Assembly (NCBI GenBank): GCA_947365965.1 | Contig: CANAZG010000003.1 | Location: 1-64,000 of the forward strand | Origin: an uncultured Clostridia bacterium | GTDB taxonomy: Bacteria > Bacillota > Clostridia > Oscillospirales > Oscillospiraceae | Length of the DNA stretch: 64,000 nucleotides | Direction: 5' to 3' | In this document: positions 24,969 to 32,714 of the stretch, one piece after another | Layout of the letters: every line of letters starts with the position of its first letter | How positions within the stretch are numbered: position 1 is the first letter of the stretch | Translations under genes and position numbers: made by a program | The notes under the pieces: generated by a model | Told to the model about the DNA's origin: nothing | The model's input: only the letters and a program-made list of their open reading frames with translations | Databases searched by the model: none

Positions 24969-25046
24969 TGTACCGTACAAACGGCATTGTAGTCAGTTAT
25001 TCCATTTTTGTCAATCGAGTATACTGGTTCTGGTATTTTGTTTCAA
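24969..25046 (-). promoter_or_regulatory. Tandem promoters and dyad upstream of murQ
   Basis: Two good minus-strand promoters: TTGAAA-17-TATACT (25041-25046 / 25018-25023) and TTGACA-17-TACAAT (25009-25014 / 24986-24991). An 11-base dyad, TGTAC-C-GTACA, covers the start-site area of the proximal promoter (24969-24979). It could be an operator for an unlinked regulator. The rest of the 344-base gap to citC holds the 100-base murQ leader and the citC promoter. Confidence 0.7.
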
Positions 25047-25147
25047 ATATTGACAAAAAACGAACGCCAATCGGCGTTGTGGCGAAACTTTTTGGGAAAG
25101 AGACAGAAAGATTTGTATAAATAGACAAAACCCGCCCGGTCCGGCAC

Positions 25148-25176
25148 TTGACAAGCGCCCCCCGGATTTCTATACT
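25148..25176 (+). promoter_or_regulatory. Promoter of citC
   Basis: TTGACA, a 17-base spacer, TATACT; start predicted about 27 bases before the ATG. Confidence 0.8.
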
Positions 25177-25209
25177 GTTTTTTATATGCTTGTATAACGA
25201 GGAGGCGCT

Positions 25210-26238
25210 ATGGAGTACGGATACAGTCTGGAGGTGGCCAGCCCGCTGCGCGGCCGGCCCCTGGAGGAGCTGCGGGAATTTCTGGCCAGGGCCGGGCTGG
25301 GCTTTGCCCCGGGGGTGGAGCACACGGCCCTGGTGCGGGACAGCGGGGGCCGGATCGCGGCGTCCGCCTCCCTGGAGGGGAACGTGGTCAAGTGCGTGGC
25401 TGTGGACCCGGCCCTCCAGGGGGAGGGCCTCACGGCCACCCTGCTCACCGCCCTGCGGCAGAAGGCCCTGGCCTCGGGGCGGCGGCGGCTCTTTCTCTAC
25501 ACCAAGCCGGAGAACCGGCCCCAGTTTACAGCCCTGGGTTTCCACGAGGTGGCCCGGGCCGGGGAGGCGGTGCTCATGGAGGACCGGCGGGGCGGGTTTG
25601 ACCAGTGGGCCCAGTCGATTCGGTCCCCGGCGGCCCGGGGGATTGTGGGCGCGGCGGTGCTCAACTGCAACCCCATGACATTGGGACACAGGTACCTCAT
25701 CGAGGAGGCGGCCCAGGCCTGCGGCTTTCTCTACGTGCTGGTGGTCAGCGAGGACCGGAGCGCCGTGCCGGCCGCGGACCGCCGGGCCATTGTGGAGGCG
25801 GTGTGCCGGGACATGCCCAACGTGGCCGTGGCGGGTACGGGGGAGTACCTCATCTCCTCCGCCACCTTCCCGGACTACTTTCTCAAGGACCGGACCCGGG
25901 CGGGGGCGGTGTGGACGGACCTGGACATCGCCGTGTTCTGCCGGCTGGCCCGGACCCTGGGCATCACCCGCCGCTTCGTGGGCAGCGAGCCCTTCTGTCC
26001 GGTGACGGCGGCCTACAACCGGGCCATGGCTGCGGCCCTGCCGGCCCAGGGCGTGGAGCTGGTGGAGCTTGACCGTCTGGAGCGGGGAGGCGCGGCCGTC
26101 AGCGCCACCGCGGTCCGGGAGCTGGTCCGTGCCGGCCGCTGGCGGGAGACGGAGCCGCTGGTGCCGGCGGAGACCTTCGCGTGGATTGCCCGGGAGGAGA
26201 ACCGGCGGCGGCTCCTGGAGCGGATGGGGAGGACGTGA
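25210..26238 (+). CDS. citC: [Citrate (pro-3S)-lyase] ligase-like protein CitC
   Basis: A 342-residue protein with an N-terminal GNAT-like part ('AVDPALQGEGLTATLLTALRQKAL') and a C-terminal nucleotidyltransferase core. The core shows 'VGAAVLNCNPMTLGHRYLIEEAA' (HxGH-like) and the ending 'VSATAVRELVRAGRWRE' (ISAT-like). This is the domain order of CitC, which acetylates the citrate lyase prosthetic group. No citD, citE, citF, citG or citX is in the window and it is transcribed alone. It may serve a distant citrate lyase or be a functionally distinct homologue. GAGGAGG precedes the ATG. Confidence 0.85.
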   Translation: MEYGYSLEVASPLRGRPLEELREFLARAGLGFAPGVEHTALVRDSGGRIAASASLEGNVVKCVAVDPALQGEGLTATLLTALRQKALASGRRRLFLYTKPENRPQFTALGFHEVARAGEAVLMEDRRGGFDQWAQSIRSPAARGIVGAAVLNCNPMTLGHRYLIEEAAQACGFLYVLVVSEDRSAVPAADRRAIVEAVCRDMPNVAVAGTGEYLISSATFPDYFLKDRTRAGAVWTDLDIAVFCRLARTLGITRRFVGSEPFCPVTAAYNRAMAAALPAQGVELVELDRLERGGAAVSATAVRELVRAGRWRETEPLVPAETFAWIAREENRRRLLERMGRT

Positions 26239-26281
26239 GGGGGCGTTGACTGCCTGACTGGCGCCCGCCGGCAGGGGCATC

Positions 26282-26333
26282 TTTTCTTTGAGACGCTGAG
26301 GACGGCGCATAGCATTCGCTATGCGCCGTCCTT
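26282..26333. repeat. GGACGGCGCA hairpin repeat, copy 2 (bidirectional terminator)
   Basis: GAGACGCTGAGGACGGCGCATAGC then ATTC and GCTATGCGCCGTCCTT, nearly identical to 11333-11384. It terminates citC and also contains the stop codon and last codons of the XRE gene on the other strand. Confidence 0.75.
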
Positions 26334-26555
26334 GATGCTGTCGTCCGTCTCCACCAGCCGGAGGATATCCCCGGGCTGGCAGTCCAGCGCCAGGCAGATC
26401 CGCAGAAGGGTCTCCTTGTTGAACCGGGTGATCCTGTCCTTGTAGTAGGCGTCTATGTTGGGATAGGATACGCCGGACAGCTGTGAGAGGCGGTAGCGGG
26501 TAATATTCTTTTGTGCCAGCTGCTCCGCCAGAGTGACCTTGATTTCCGCGCCCAT
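26319..26555 (-). CDS. XRE/Cro-type helix-turn-helix regulator
   Basis: A compact 78-residue DNA-binding protein: 'LAEQLAQKNITRYRLSQLSGVSYPNIDAYYKD' forms the HTH, followed by 'RFNKETLLRICLALDCQPGDILRLVE', the standard closing helices of small XRE repressors. It has no sensor or protease domain. The 3' end lies inside hairpin repeat copy 2, so its last residues may be a by-product of the repeat's insertion. It is divergent from the LytTR gene across an AT-rich region with repeated AGTATAT motifs, its likely operators. Confidence 0.85.
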   Translation of the reverse strand: MGAEIKVTLAEQLAQKNITRYRLSQLSGVSYPNIDAYYKDRITRFNKETLLRICLALDCQPGDILRLVETDDSIKDGA

Positions 26556-26580
26556 GATACCCCCACTGTTGTCGCTGTAG

Positions 26581-26660
26581 TCAGTATATGATATATATTA
26601 TAGAAAATACATAGTTTTGGCAATTCTCATTAGACAGTATATATTGCATATAATATATAT
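26581..26660. promoter_or_regulatory. AT-rich operator-like region between XRE and LytTR genes
   Basis: Two related boxes, AGTATATGATATATATTATAG and AGTATATATTGCATATAATAT, lie about 55 bases apart in a block much richer in A/T than its surroundings. Minus-strand TTGCCA-15-TATAAT is a possible XRE promoter inside it. Confidence 0.45.
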
Positions 26661-26669
26661 CCGGATATC

Positions 26670-26698
26670 TTGACACTTCATGCGTAATATGGTATAGT
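26670..26698 (+). promoter_or_regulatory. Promoter of the LytTR regulator gene
   Basis: TTGACA, a 17-base spacer, TATAGT, immediately downstream of the second AT-rich box. Confidence 0.75.
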
Positions 26699-26783
26699 TT
26701 TTGTATTAAAATGGTAGTTTTTGAAACTTTTGCGAAATATTTGTAGTATTTTGCGCAAAATCTGTACAGAGGTGAATAAATCT

Positions 26784-27530
26784 ATGTTGAAGCTGGCCCT
26801 GTGTGATGACGAGGCGGAGCAGCGCGCTGCGGTGAGCAAGATGCTGCGGGAGTATGCGGCCCTGCGCCCGGAGCTCACCGTGAAGCTGTCCGTCTTCTCC
26901 TCCGGTCTGGAACTGCTGTCTGCGGCGGAGGAGGAGCACTTTGACCTGTATGTGCTGGATGTGGTGATGCCTGGTCTGTCCGGCATTGATCTGGGGGTAA
27001 AGCTGCGGGAGCTGGGCCGCTATGGGGCTATCGTCTACCTCTCCATCTCCCCGGAGTACGCGGTGGAGTCCTACGCCGCCCGGGCCTTCTACTATCTGAT
27101 GAAGCCTGTGGATCCCGCCAAGCTCTTCCATGTGCTGGATCAGGCCGCCGCCTCCCTGGAGAAGCAGAAGGCCTCCTGCGTGACGGTCAAGACCCGGGAG
27201 GGACTGGTGCTGGTGCCCCTGGACCGGATCATGTACGTGGAGCTGAACAACCGGGCCGTGCGCTACCACCTGTCCAACAACACCATGGTGGACAGCCTCA
27301 CCGTGCGCACCTCCTTTCAGGAGGAGACGGCCCAGCTGCTCAGCGACGCCCGGTTCTTCCAGAGCGGGGCCAGCTTTGCGGTGAATCTGTACTACGTCTC
27401 GGCTGTGGAGCGAAGCTCCCTGCGGATGGATAACGGGGATCGGGTCCCCCTGGCCCGGGGCCGCGCCGCCCTGGTGAAGCAGCGGTGGAGCGACTACTGG
27501 CTGGACGGCCAGTCGGAGGAGCCGAGGTAA
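26784..27530 (+). CDS. LytTR-family response regulator
   Basis: This 248-residue protein has a receiver domain ('LKLALCDDEAEQRAAVSKMLREY', phospho-Asp in 'FDLYVLDVVMPGLSGIDLG', conserved Lys in 'YLMKPVDP'). A C-terminal LytTR DNA-binding domain follows ('VTVKTREGLVLVPLDRIMYVELNNRAVRYHL', 'FFQSGASFAVNLYYVSAVER'). This is the AgrA/LytR design, which controls peptide signalling or surface functions. No histidine kinase is adjacent, so its partner is elsewhere or it acts as an orphan. The start is ATG 26784 with GAGGTG, inside the longer track ORF. Confidence 0.9.
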   Translation: MLKLALCDDEAEQRAAVSKMLREYAALRPELTVKLSVFSSGLELLSAAEEEHFDLYVLDVVMPGLSGIDLGVKLRELGRYGAIVYLSISPEYAVESYAARAFYYLMKPVDPAKLFHVLDQAAASLEKQKASCVTVKTREGLVLVPLDRIMYVELNNRAVRYHLSNNTMVDSLTVRTSFQEETAQLLSDARFFQSGASFAVNLYYVSAVERSSLRMDNGDRVPLARGRAALVKQRWSDYWLDGQSEEPR

Positions 27531-27591
27531 GGCGATTCGCCGGCCGTTTTTTTGTCACCAACGGATTTCCCCGTTTTCCCCAAAAGCTTCC

Positions 27592-27620
27592 TTGTAAAAC
27601 CGTGGAAACTGTGGTATACT
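27592..27620 (+). promoter_or_regulatory. Promoter of the IMPase-lspA-Rlu operon
   Basis: TTGTAA, a 17-base spacer, TATACT, 33 bases before the ATG of the 53-residue protein. Confidence 0.75.
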
Positions 27621-27652
27621 CCCCCTATCCAATCATCCGGGAGGTACTGGGA

Positions 27653-27814
27653 ATGGAACCTGTATGCTACACGGTGCAGACCGTCAACGGCGACTACGCC
27701 TACCTGCTCAGCGACAGCGGCGTGGAGAACCAGGTGGCCATGTTTCTGCTGCCCGAGGGCACGGACGTGGGCAGCCGCCTCCTGTGGGAGAACTTCGAGT
27801 GGACCCTGCTGTAA
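27653..27814 (+). CDS. Small conserved-looking protein (53 residues)
   Basis: The track gives a longer ORF from 27485, but that upstream part overlaps the LytTR gene and contains the promoter. The real start is ATG 27653 after GGGAGGTACTGGGA. The product begins MEPVCYTVQTVNGDYAYLLSDSG and ends FEWTLL. It looks like a small beta-rich cytosolic protein without membrane segments or metal motifs. It opens the operon with IMPase, lspA and the pseudouridine synthase. I do not recognise the family. Confidence 0.6.
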   Translation: MEPVCYTVQTVNGDYAYLLSDSGVENQVAMFLLPEGTDVGSRLLWENFEWTLL

Positions 27815-27872
27815 TGTAAGGGTCCCTTTGGACGGCGCCCCCGGCGGGGCCGCCGCAGGAGAGGAGCACGGT

Positions 27873-28637
27873 ATGCTGGAGCGGATCACTGCAATTGTAA
27901 AGGAGGCGGCCCAGATCGTCCTGGCCGCCAGGGACGTCCAGTCCCAGACCCATGAAAAGACCTCCGCCGCCGATCTGGTGACGGCGTATGATCTGGCGGT
28001 GGAGCGGTTTCTGAAGGAGAAGCTGCCCCCTCTGGTCCCGGGGTCTGTCTTCTTTGGCGAGGAGGAGACGGAGAACGCCGACCCCAGCCGGGGGTGGGCT
28101 TTTATTGTGGACCCCATCGACGGCACCACCAACTTTGTCCGGGAGCTCCGCCAGAGCGCCATCTCCGTGGCCCTGGCCAAGGACGGCGCGGTGGAGTACG
28201 GCGTGGTCTACGACCTCTATAAGGACGAGCTGTTCTCCGCCCGGCGGGGCGGCGGCGCGTTCCTCAACGGCAGGCCCATCCACGTCAGTGAGCGCCCCCT
28301 GTCCCAGGGGGTGTTCGGCATGGGCACCGCCATCTACAAGCGGGAGTACCTGGAGCCCACCATGCGTCTGACGGAGCAGCTCTTCCGCCGCAGCTGCGAC
28401 TTCCGCCGTCTGGGCTCGGCGGCCCTGGACCTGTGCAACGTGGCCTGCGGCCGCACGGAGGTGTTCTTTGAGTACAGCCTTTGCCCCTGGGACTACGCGG
28501 CGGGGAGCCTGTTGGTGTGCGAGGCCGGGGGGAAGATCTGCACCCTGGAGGGGAAGCCCCTGCCCATTGTGGAGCGGAGCAGCGCCTGGGCCAGCAATCT
28601 GGTGAACTGGGACGTCCTGCGGGAGCTGGAGGTCTGA
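27873..28637 (+). CDS. Inositol monophosphatase family protein
   Basis: A 254-residue Mg-dependent phosphatase of the IMPase/CysQ/FBPase superfamily. Metal-site motifs in order are 'VFFGEEETEN' (Glu), 'FIVDPIDGTTNFV' (DPIDGTTNF signature) and 'CPWDYAAGSLLVCEAGG' (WD-A-G). It hydrolyses inositol-1-phosphate, related sugar phosphates, or adenosine 3',5'-bisphosphate; sequence does not separate these. ATG 27873 is chosen because the mature fold starts there and GAGGAG precedes it. lspA begins four bases after its stop. Confidence 0.92.
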   Translation: MLERITAIVKEAAQIVLAARDVQSQTHEKTSAADLVTAYDLAVERFLKEKLPPLVPGSVFFGEEETENADPSRGWAFIVDPIDGTTNFVRELRQSAISVALAKDGAVEYGVVYDLYKDELFSARRGGGAFLNGRPIHVSERPLSQGVFGMGTAIYKREYLEPTMRLTEQLFRRSCDFRRLGSAALDLCNVACGRTEVFFEYSLCPWDYAAGSLLVCEAGGKICTLEGKPLPIVERSSAWASNLVNWDVLRELEV

Positions 28638-28641
28638 CGCC

Positions 28642-29136
28642 ATGCCCTATCTGCTGACCATCCTCCTGTGCGTGGCCGCCGATCAGGCGGTGAAATACTA
28701 CGTGGTCACCCATCTGGCCCTCTACGAGAGCGCCCCCCTGCTGCCGGGGCTGGTGGAGCTGTACTACATCCGCAACACCGGCGGCGGCTTCTCCATCCTC
28801 TCCGGCTACACCTGGCTCCTCACCCTCCTGACGGCGGCGGTGATGGTTGTCGTGGCACTGCTGCTGGCCCGGAGGACCTTCCCCCACCCCCTGGCCATGT
28901 GGACGCTGACGGCCATTCTGGGGGGCGGGCTGGGGAACCTCATCGATCGGGTGCGTCTGGGCTATGTGGTGGACATGTTCAACTTCCAGTTCATGAGCTA
29001 TCCGGTGTTCAACGTGGCGGACATCCTGGTGGTCTGCGGGACCATCGGCTTTGCGGCCTACTATCTGCTGCTCCACGACAGGGTGGCAAAAAAGGAGAAG
29101 GACCATGGGACGGACCAGCCTGACGGCGGCCAGTGA
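28642..29136 (+). CDS. lspA: Lipoprotein signal peptidase (signal peptidase II)
   Basis: This 164-residue integral membrane aspartyl protease has four segments and cleaves the signal peptide of lipidated prolipoproteins, such as the binding proteins encoded in this window. The catalytic aspartates are in 'GNLIDRVRLGYVVDMFNF' and 'YPVFNVADILVVCG', and 'YIRNTGGGFSIL' matches the conserved NTGAAF-like loop with an unusual GGF. The 3' end overlaps the pseudouridine synthase gene by 32 bases. The lspA-rlu pair is common in Firmicutes. Confidence 0.95.
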   Translation: MPYLLTILLCVAADQAVKYYVVTHLALYESAPLLPGLVELYYIRNTGGGFSILSGYTWLLTLLTAAVMVVVALLLARRTFPHPLAMWTLTAILGGGLGNLIDRVRLGYVVDMFNFQFMSYPVFNVADILVVCGTIGFAAYYLLLHDRVAKKEKDHGTDQPDGGQ

Positions 29137-30019
29137 GGACCGGGGGGCCCGGCTGGACAGCTTCCTGGCCGGCCGCATCCCGGAGCTGACCCGCTCCGCC
29201 GCGGCGCGGCTCATCGAAGCCGGCCGGGTGACGGTGGCGGGACGGACCGCCGCCAAGAGCTGCCGCCTGGAGGGCGGGGAGCTGGTGGAGGCGGAGCTGC
29301 CGGACCCGGAGCCAACCCAGGCCCTGCCCCAGGACATCCCCCTGGACGTGGTGTATGAGGACGAGGACGTAATTGTGGTGAACAAGCCGGCGGGGCTGGT
29401 GGTCCACCCGGCCCCGGGCCACCCGGACGGCACCCTGGTTAACGCCCTGCTCCACCACTGCGGCAGCAGCCTCAGCGGCATTGGAGGGGAGCTGCGGCCG
29501 GGGATTGTCCACCGGATTGACCGGGACACCAGCGGCCTCATCATCGCGGCCAAGAACGACGCCGCCCATCAGGCCCTCTCCGCCCAGCTCCAGGACCACA
29601 CCCTGGCCCGGACCTATGAGGCCGTGGTGGTGGGGAACCTCCGGGAGGACCGGGGGACTGTGGACGCGCCCATCGGCCGCCACCACACAGACCGGAAGAA
29701 GATGGCCGTCACGGACCGGGGGGGCCGCAGGGCGGTGACCCACTGGGAGGTCCTGGAGCGGTTCCAGGGCTTCACCCATGTCCGCTGCCGGCTGGAGACC
29801 GGGCGCACCCACCAGATCCGGGTCCACATGGCCTACCTGGGCCACCCCATCTGCGGGGACACGGTCTATGGGGCCAGGAAACCGGCGCCGGGCCTGACCG
29901 GCCAATGCCTCCACGCGGTAGGGCTGCGGTTCATCCACCCCAGGACCGGGGAGGCGGTGGAGCTGTCCTGCCCGCTGAATGAGGAGTTCATAGCCCTGCT
30001 GGAGAAGCTGCGGAAGTGA
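29105..30019 (+). CDS. RluA-family 23S rRNA pseudouridine synthase
   Basis: A 304-residue enzyme with an N-terminal S4 RNA-binding domain ('RLDSFLAGRIPELTRSAAARLIEAGRVTVAG') and the RluA catalytic domain. The catalytic motif is 'GIVHRIDRDTSGLIIAAKN' (HRIDRDTSGL, nucleophile Asp), with 'GRTHQIRVHMAYLGHPICGDTVYG' downstream. Domain order matches RluD/YlyB. The start is ATG 29105, after AAAAGGAGAAGGACC inside lspA, instead of the earlier track start. A perfect 18-bp hairpin ends the operon. Confidence 0.94.
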   Translation: MGRTSLTAASEDRGARLDSFLAGRIPELTRSAAARLIEAGRVTVAGRTAAKSCRLEGGELVEAELPDPEPTQALPQDIPLDVVYEDEDVIVVNKPAGLVVHPAPGHPDGTLVNALLHHCGSSLSGIGGELRPGIVHRIDRDTSGLIIAAKNDAAHQALSAQLQDHTLARTYEAVVVGNLREDRGTVDAPIGRHHTDRKKMAVTDRGGRRAVTHWEVLERFQGFTHVRCRLETGRTHQIRVHMAYLGHPICGDTVYGARKPAPGLTGQCLHAVGLRFIHPRTGEAVELSCPLNEEFIALLEKLRK

Positions 30020-30027
30020 GAATACAA

Positions 30028-30066
30028 AAACATCCCGGGGCCGCTGTACAGCGGCCCCGGGATGTT
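30028..30066. terminator. Strong bidirectional terminator
   Basis: An 18-bp perfect stem beginning ACATCCCGGGGCCGCT, flanked by AAAAA and TTTCTCCTTTTT, between the convergent rlu and chemoreceptor genes. Confidence 0.85.
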
Positions 30067-30084
30067 TCTCCTTTTTATCTCTTC

Positions 30085-32121
30085 TCAGGTTCTGTCGGCT
30101 ATACGAAACCGGCTGATAAGGCTGTTGAGCATCCGCGCCTGCCCGGACAGCTCCTTGGAGACCGCCGCGCTCTTCTCCGCAGCGGAGGAGTTGGACTGGA
30201 CGACTGTGGAGATCTCCTTGATGCCCGTCTCCACAGAGACGATCATCTCCGACTGCTGGACGCTGGCGGCGGCGATCTCATCCATCAGCTTCTTGATGGA
30301 CTGGACGCACTGGTTGATGTCCGCCATGGCGGAGACCGCCAGGCCGGTGGATTCCGTACCCGATTTGACCGCCTGGATGGAGCGGTTAATCAGGTTGTTG
30401 GTGTTCTGAACCGCCTCACCGGATTTGGCCGCCAGATTCCGCACCTCGTCCGCCACCACGGAGAACCCCTTCCCCGCCGCGCCGGCCCGGGCCGCCTCCA
30501 CAGAGGCGTTCAGCGCCAGGATGTTGGTCTGGAAGGCGATGTCCTCGATGTCCTTGATGATGGTGACGATCTGGGCCGAGGAGCGGTCAATGTTCCTGGT
30601 GGCCTCGCTGAGCTGATCCATCTTGGTGTCCGCCTCCGCGGCGCAGCCGGTGGCCTTGTCCACCAGCTCCTGGGCGCTGCCGCAGCGGACGGTGCTGTCC
30701 TGGAGCTGGGAGGTCATGTCGGTGATGTTGGAGAGCAGCCCCTGGATGGAGACCGCCTGCTCCATGGTGCCCTGGGACAGGGCCTGGGCCCCTGTGGACA
30801 CCTGGTCCGCGCTGGTGTCCACCTCCCGGGCCACCTGGGAGATATCCCGGATCACCCGGATCAGGTTGGCGTGGACGGACTGGAGGCTCCGGAACAGGTC
30901 CCGGAAGTCGCCGATGTAGTAGTCCTCGTTGGCCACCACGTCCACGGCCAGATTGCCGTCCGCCATCTCCCCCAGGATCCGGCTCACATCATCAATGGTC
31001 TTGCGCAGGCTGCCGCAGACCCGGTTGGTGGTCTCGGCGATCATGCCGATCTCATCCTGCCGGCCGTAGAAGGGCTCCAGCTCCGCCCCCGCCGAGAGGT
31101 TCAGATCCCCCAGGCGGTTGATAGCCCGCTCCACGGCCATCAGCTCCCTGCCCTCCCGGCGGAGGATGAGGAGGGTGATTAGGATAATGGCAGCGGCCAT
31201 GGCAGCGCACAGAAGGCCCACCACCACCCGCACCGCAGTGACGGATCCGTAGACCTCCGCAGCGCTGTCTCGAACCATGAAGACCCAGCCCCGGTCCTTG
31301 AGATATTTGTACACCACCAGCTGGTTGTCCCCGTTCTCATCCCGGTAGGAGTGCGTACCGGCCTGGGTGCCGTCCTCCGTCTGGAGCCGCTGGATGATCT
31401 CCAGATATCCGGCGTCGGTGGTCTTGGTGTTCAGAAGGGCATCGTCGTCGTGGTACAGGTAGACCCCGGTGTCCGCGCTCAAGAATACGTATTCACTGTC
31501 CGGAAGACCACGGATATTCAGGTTGAGCAGCGCGTCCATCAGGTGGCTGGCATACACGCCCGCCCCCACGTAGCCGATGCACTGGCGGCCGTCGAATATG
31601 GGGTAGTACATGGAAATAATCATGCTGCCGGTGCCGGGGGACTTCATGATGCCCAGGTTTGTCAGCTGGGGCTGGGCGAGGATGGTGTCCTGAAAGGACC
31701 GGAGGGAGTCGCCGTTGCGGGTGGTGATCCCGATGGCCCCCTGGGAGGTGTGGGTCAGCACGTAGGTCTCCGGTGTGGCGATATAGAGGCCCTCAAAGAT
31801 GCCCTTGACGGAGGCGAAAGCCTCGGTGTACTCCTGGGCCCGGGCCAGCAGCGTGGGGTCCTGGGGGGAGAGGAGCAGCTGGCGAACCTCGTCGCCCAGG
31901 GCGAAAGCGGACATATATTCCTCTGCGGAGGCCACGTACTCGTTGATAATCGCGGCCCGGGCCTCCACAGCGTCGGTCATCTGGTTGGTGATGTGGTTTT
32001 TCACCATGGATGCGGTGTTGGTGGAAACGACGATCCAGAGAAAAAGCATTCCGATCAGGGTGATTGCGGTTGTGATGATGCTGATTCGCGTAGCAAGCCG
32101 TTTGTTCGCAAGCAGTCGCAT
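30085..32121 (-). CDS. Methyl-accepting chemotaxis protein
   Basis: A 678-residue transmembrane receptor. A signal-anchor ('ISIITTAITLIGMLFLWIVVS') is followed by a periplasmic dCache-like sensor (residues about 35-280, 'YYPIFDGRQCIGYVGAGVYASHL'). Next come a second segment ('VVVGLLCAAMAAAIILITLLIL'), a HAMP-like linker and a coiled-coil signalling domain with the tip '[25 protein letters not shown]'. Such receptors report ligands to CheA/CheW. No che or flagellar gene is nearby. The track starts at a GTG; ATG 32121 fits the GGAGGAG site better. A strong promoter lies at 32217-32245. Confidence 0.93.
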   Translation of the reverse strand: MRLLANKRLATRISIITTAITLIGMLFLWIVVSTNTASMVKNHITNQMTDAVEARAAIINEYVASAEEYMSAFALGDEVRQLLLSPQDPTLLARAQEYTEAFASVKGIFEGLYIATPETYVLTHTSQGAIGITTRNGDSLRSFQDTILAQPQLTNLGIMKSPGTGSMIISMYYPIFDGRQCIGYVGAGVYASHLMDALLNLNIRGLPDSEYVFLSADTGVYLYHDDDALLNTKTTDAGYLEIIQRLQTEDGTQAGTHSYRDENGDNQLVVYKYLKDRGWVFMVRDSAAEVYGSVTAVRVVVGLLCAAMAAAIILITLLILRREGRELMAVERAINRLGDLNLSAGAELEPFYGRQDEIGMIAETTNRVCGSLRKTIDDVSRILGEMADGNLAVDVVANEDYYIGDFRDLFRSLQSVHANLIRVIRDISQVAREVDTSADQVSTGAQALSQGTMEQAVSIQGLLSNITDMTSQLQDSTVRCGSAQELVDKATGCAAEADTKMDQLSEATRNIDRSSAQIVTIIKDIEDIAFQTNILALNASVEAARAGAAGKGFSVVADEVRNLAAKSGEAVQNTNNLINRSIQAVKSGTESTGLAVSAMADINQCVQSIKKLMDEIAAASVQQSEMIVSVETGIKEISTVVQSNSSAAEKSAAVSKELSGQARMLNSLISRFRIADRT

Positions 32122-32216
32122 AGACGACACTCCTCCACTTAAAATTAAGGAATGGCCTGCCCCCTGGGAGACCTGTATGCGGGCTGCCGCCAGGGGCCGG
32201 GCTTTTTGCGGTAAAA

Positions 32217-32245
32217 ATTATAGCACACTGCATTTCATCTGTCGA
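32217..32245 (-). promoter_or_regulatory. Promoter of the chemoreceptor gene
   Basis: Minus-strand TCGACA, a 17-base spacer, TATAAT. The remaining gap to the tRNA (32246-32499) contains only a degraded mini-repeat and the tRNA terminator. Confidence 0.75.
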
Positions 32246-32298
32246 GGGGTGATTGTACACAAAAAGGGAAAAATGGGGGAGCCCAGTCAGACGGGAGG

Positions 32299-32360
32299 CA
32301 GGGGCGATCTGCTGCTGAATACTGCCGAGGGCTTACGGGGCGAGCAATGTCCCGCCCTGC
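32299..32360. repeat. Degraded copy of the GGGCGAGCAATG mini-repeat
   Basis: AGGGGCGAT at one end and GGGGCGAGCAATGTCCCGCCC at the other, resembling the intact element at 4389-4446 but with mismatched arms. Confidence 0.4.
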
Positions 32361-32454
32361 ATATGCTGGTGGGAGCCGATAGATTCTGGTGCGCCTCTGC
32401 TTATTGAGCAAAGGAGTATGTCAAAAAAGAGAAAAATGAGACGGTATGAATCGA

Positions 32455-32497
32455 AAAAAGAAAAATCCCTCAAAGCCTTGCGGCTCTAAGAGATTTT
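32455..32497 (-). terminator. tRNA-Val terminator
   Basis: On the minus strand AAATCTC...AGAGCC-GCAA-GGCTTT...GGGATTT followed by TTCTTTTTT, directly after the tRNA CCA end. Confidence 0.75.
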
Positions 32498-32499
32498 CA

Positions 32500-32576
32500 T
32501 GGTGGACGCTAACGGACTTGAACCGCTGACCCCCTGCACGTCAAGCAGGTGCTCTAGCCAGCTGAGCTAAGCGTCC
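32500..32576 (-). tRNA. tRNA-Val (anticodon GAC)
   Basis: A full cloverleaf reads on the minus strand. The acceptor stem pairs GGACGCT with AGCGTCC. The D-arm is in TTAGCTCAGCTGGCTAGAGCAC. The anticodon stem CCTGC/GCAGG encloses loop TTGACGT with anticodon GAC, which reads GUC. The T-arm contains GTTCAAGTC. The discriminator A and the CCA end are encoded in the DNA. It is a lone tRNA with its own perfect-consensus promoter and terminator. Confidence 0.96.
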
Positions 32577-32591
32577 ATGCGTTATGCACTT

Positions 32592-32620
32592 ATTATACTT
32601 CACAAGTTACTATTTGTCAA
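32592..32620 (-). promoter_or_regulatory. Perfect-consensus promoter of tRNA-Val
   Basis: Minus-strand TTGACA, a 17-base spacer, TATAAT, placing the start a few bases before the mature tRNA 5' end. Confidence 0.88.
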
Positions 32621-32714
32621 GCTTTTGACTGCAAATTTTTAGCGCAGGAAAATTTTACTACATAAACCACAGCTGCGCCCCCAGCTCCCGGCTCTTATTT
32701 ATACACTTTAGATC

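Noticed and set aside
26678-26986. 102-residue minus-strand ORF
   Set aside because: Overlaps the LytTR promoter and receiver domain coding region antisense; no support.
32418-32489. 23-codon very basic ORF with AAGGAG
   Set aside because: The ribosome site is only one base from the ATG, and the frame runs through the tRNA terminator; likely chance.
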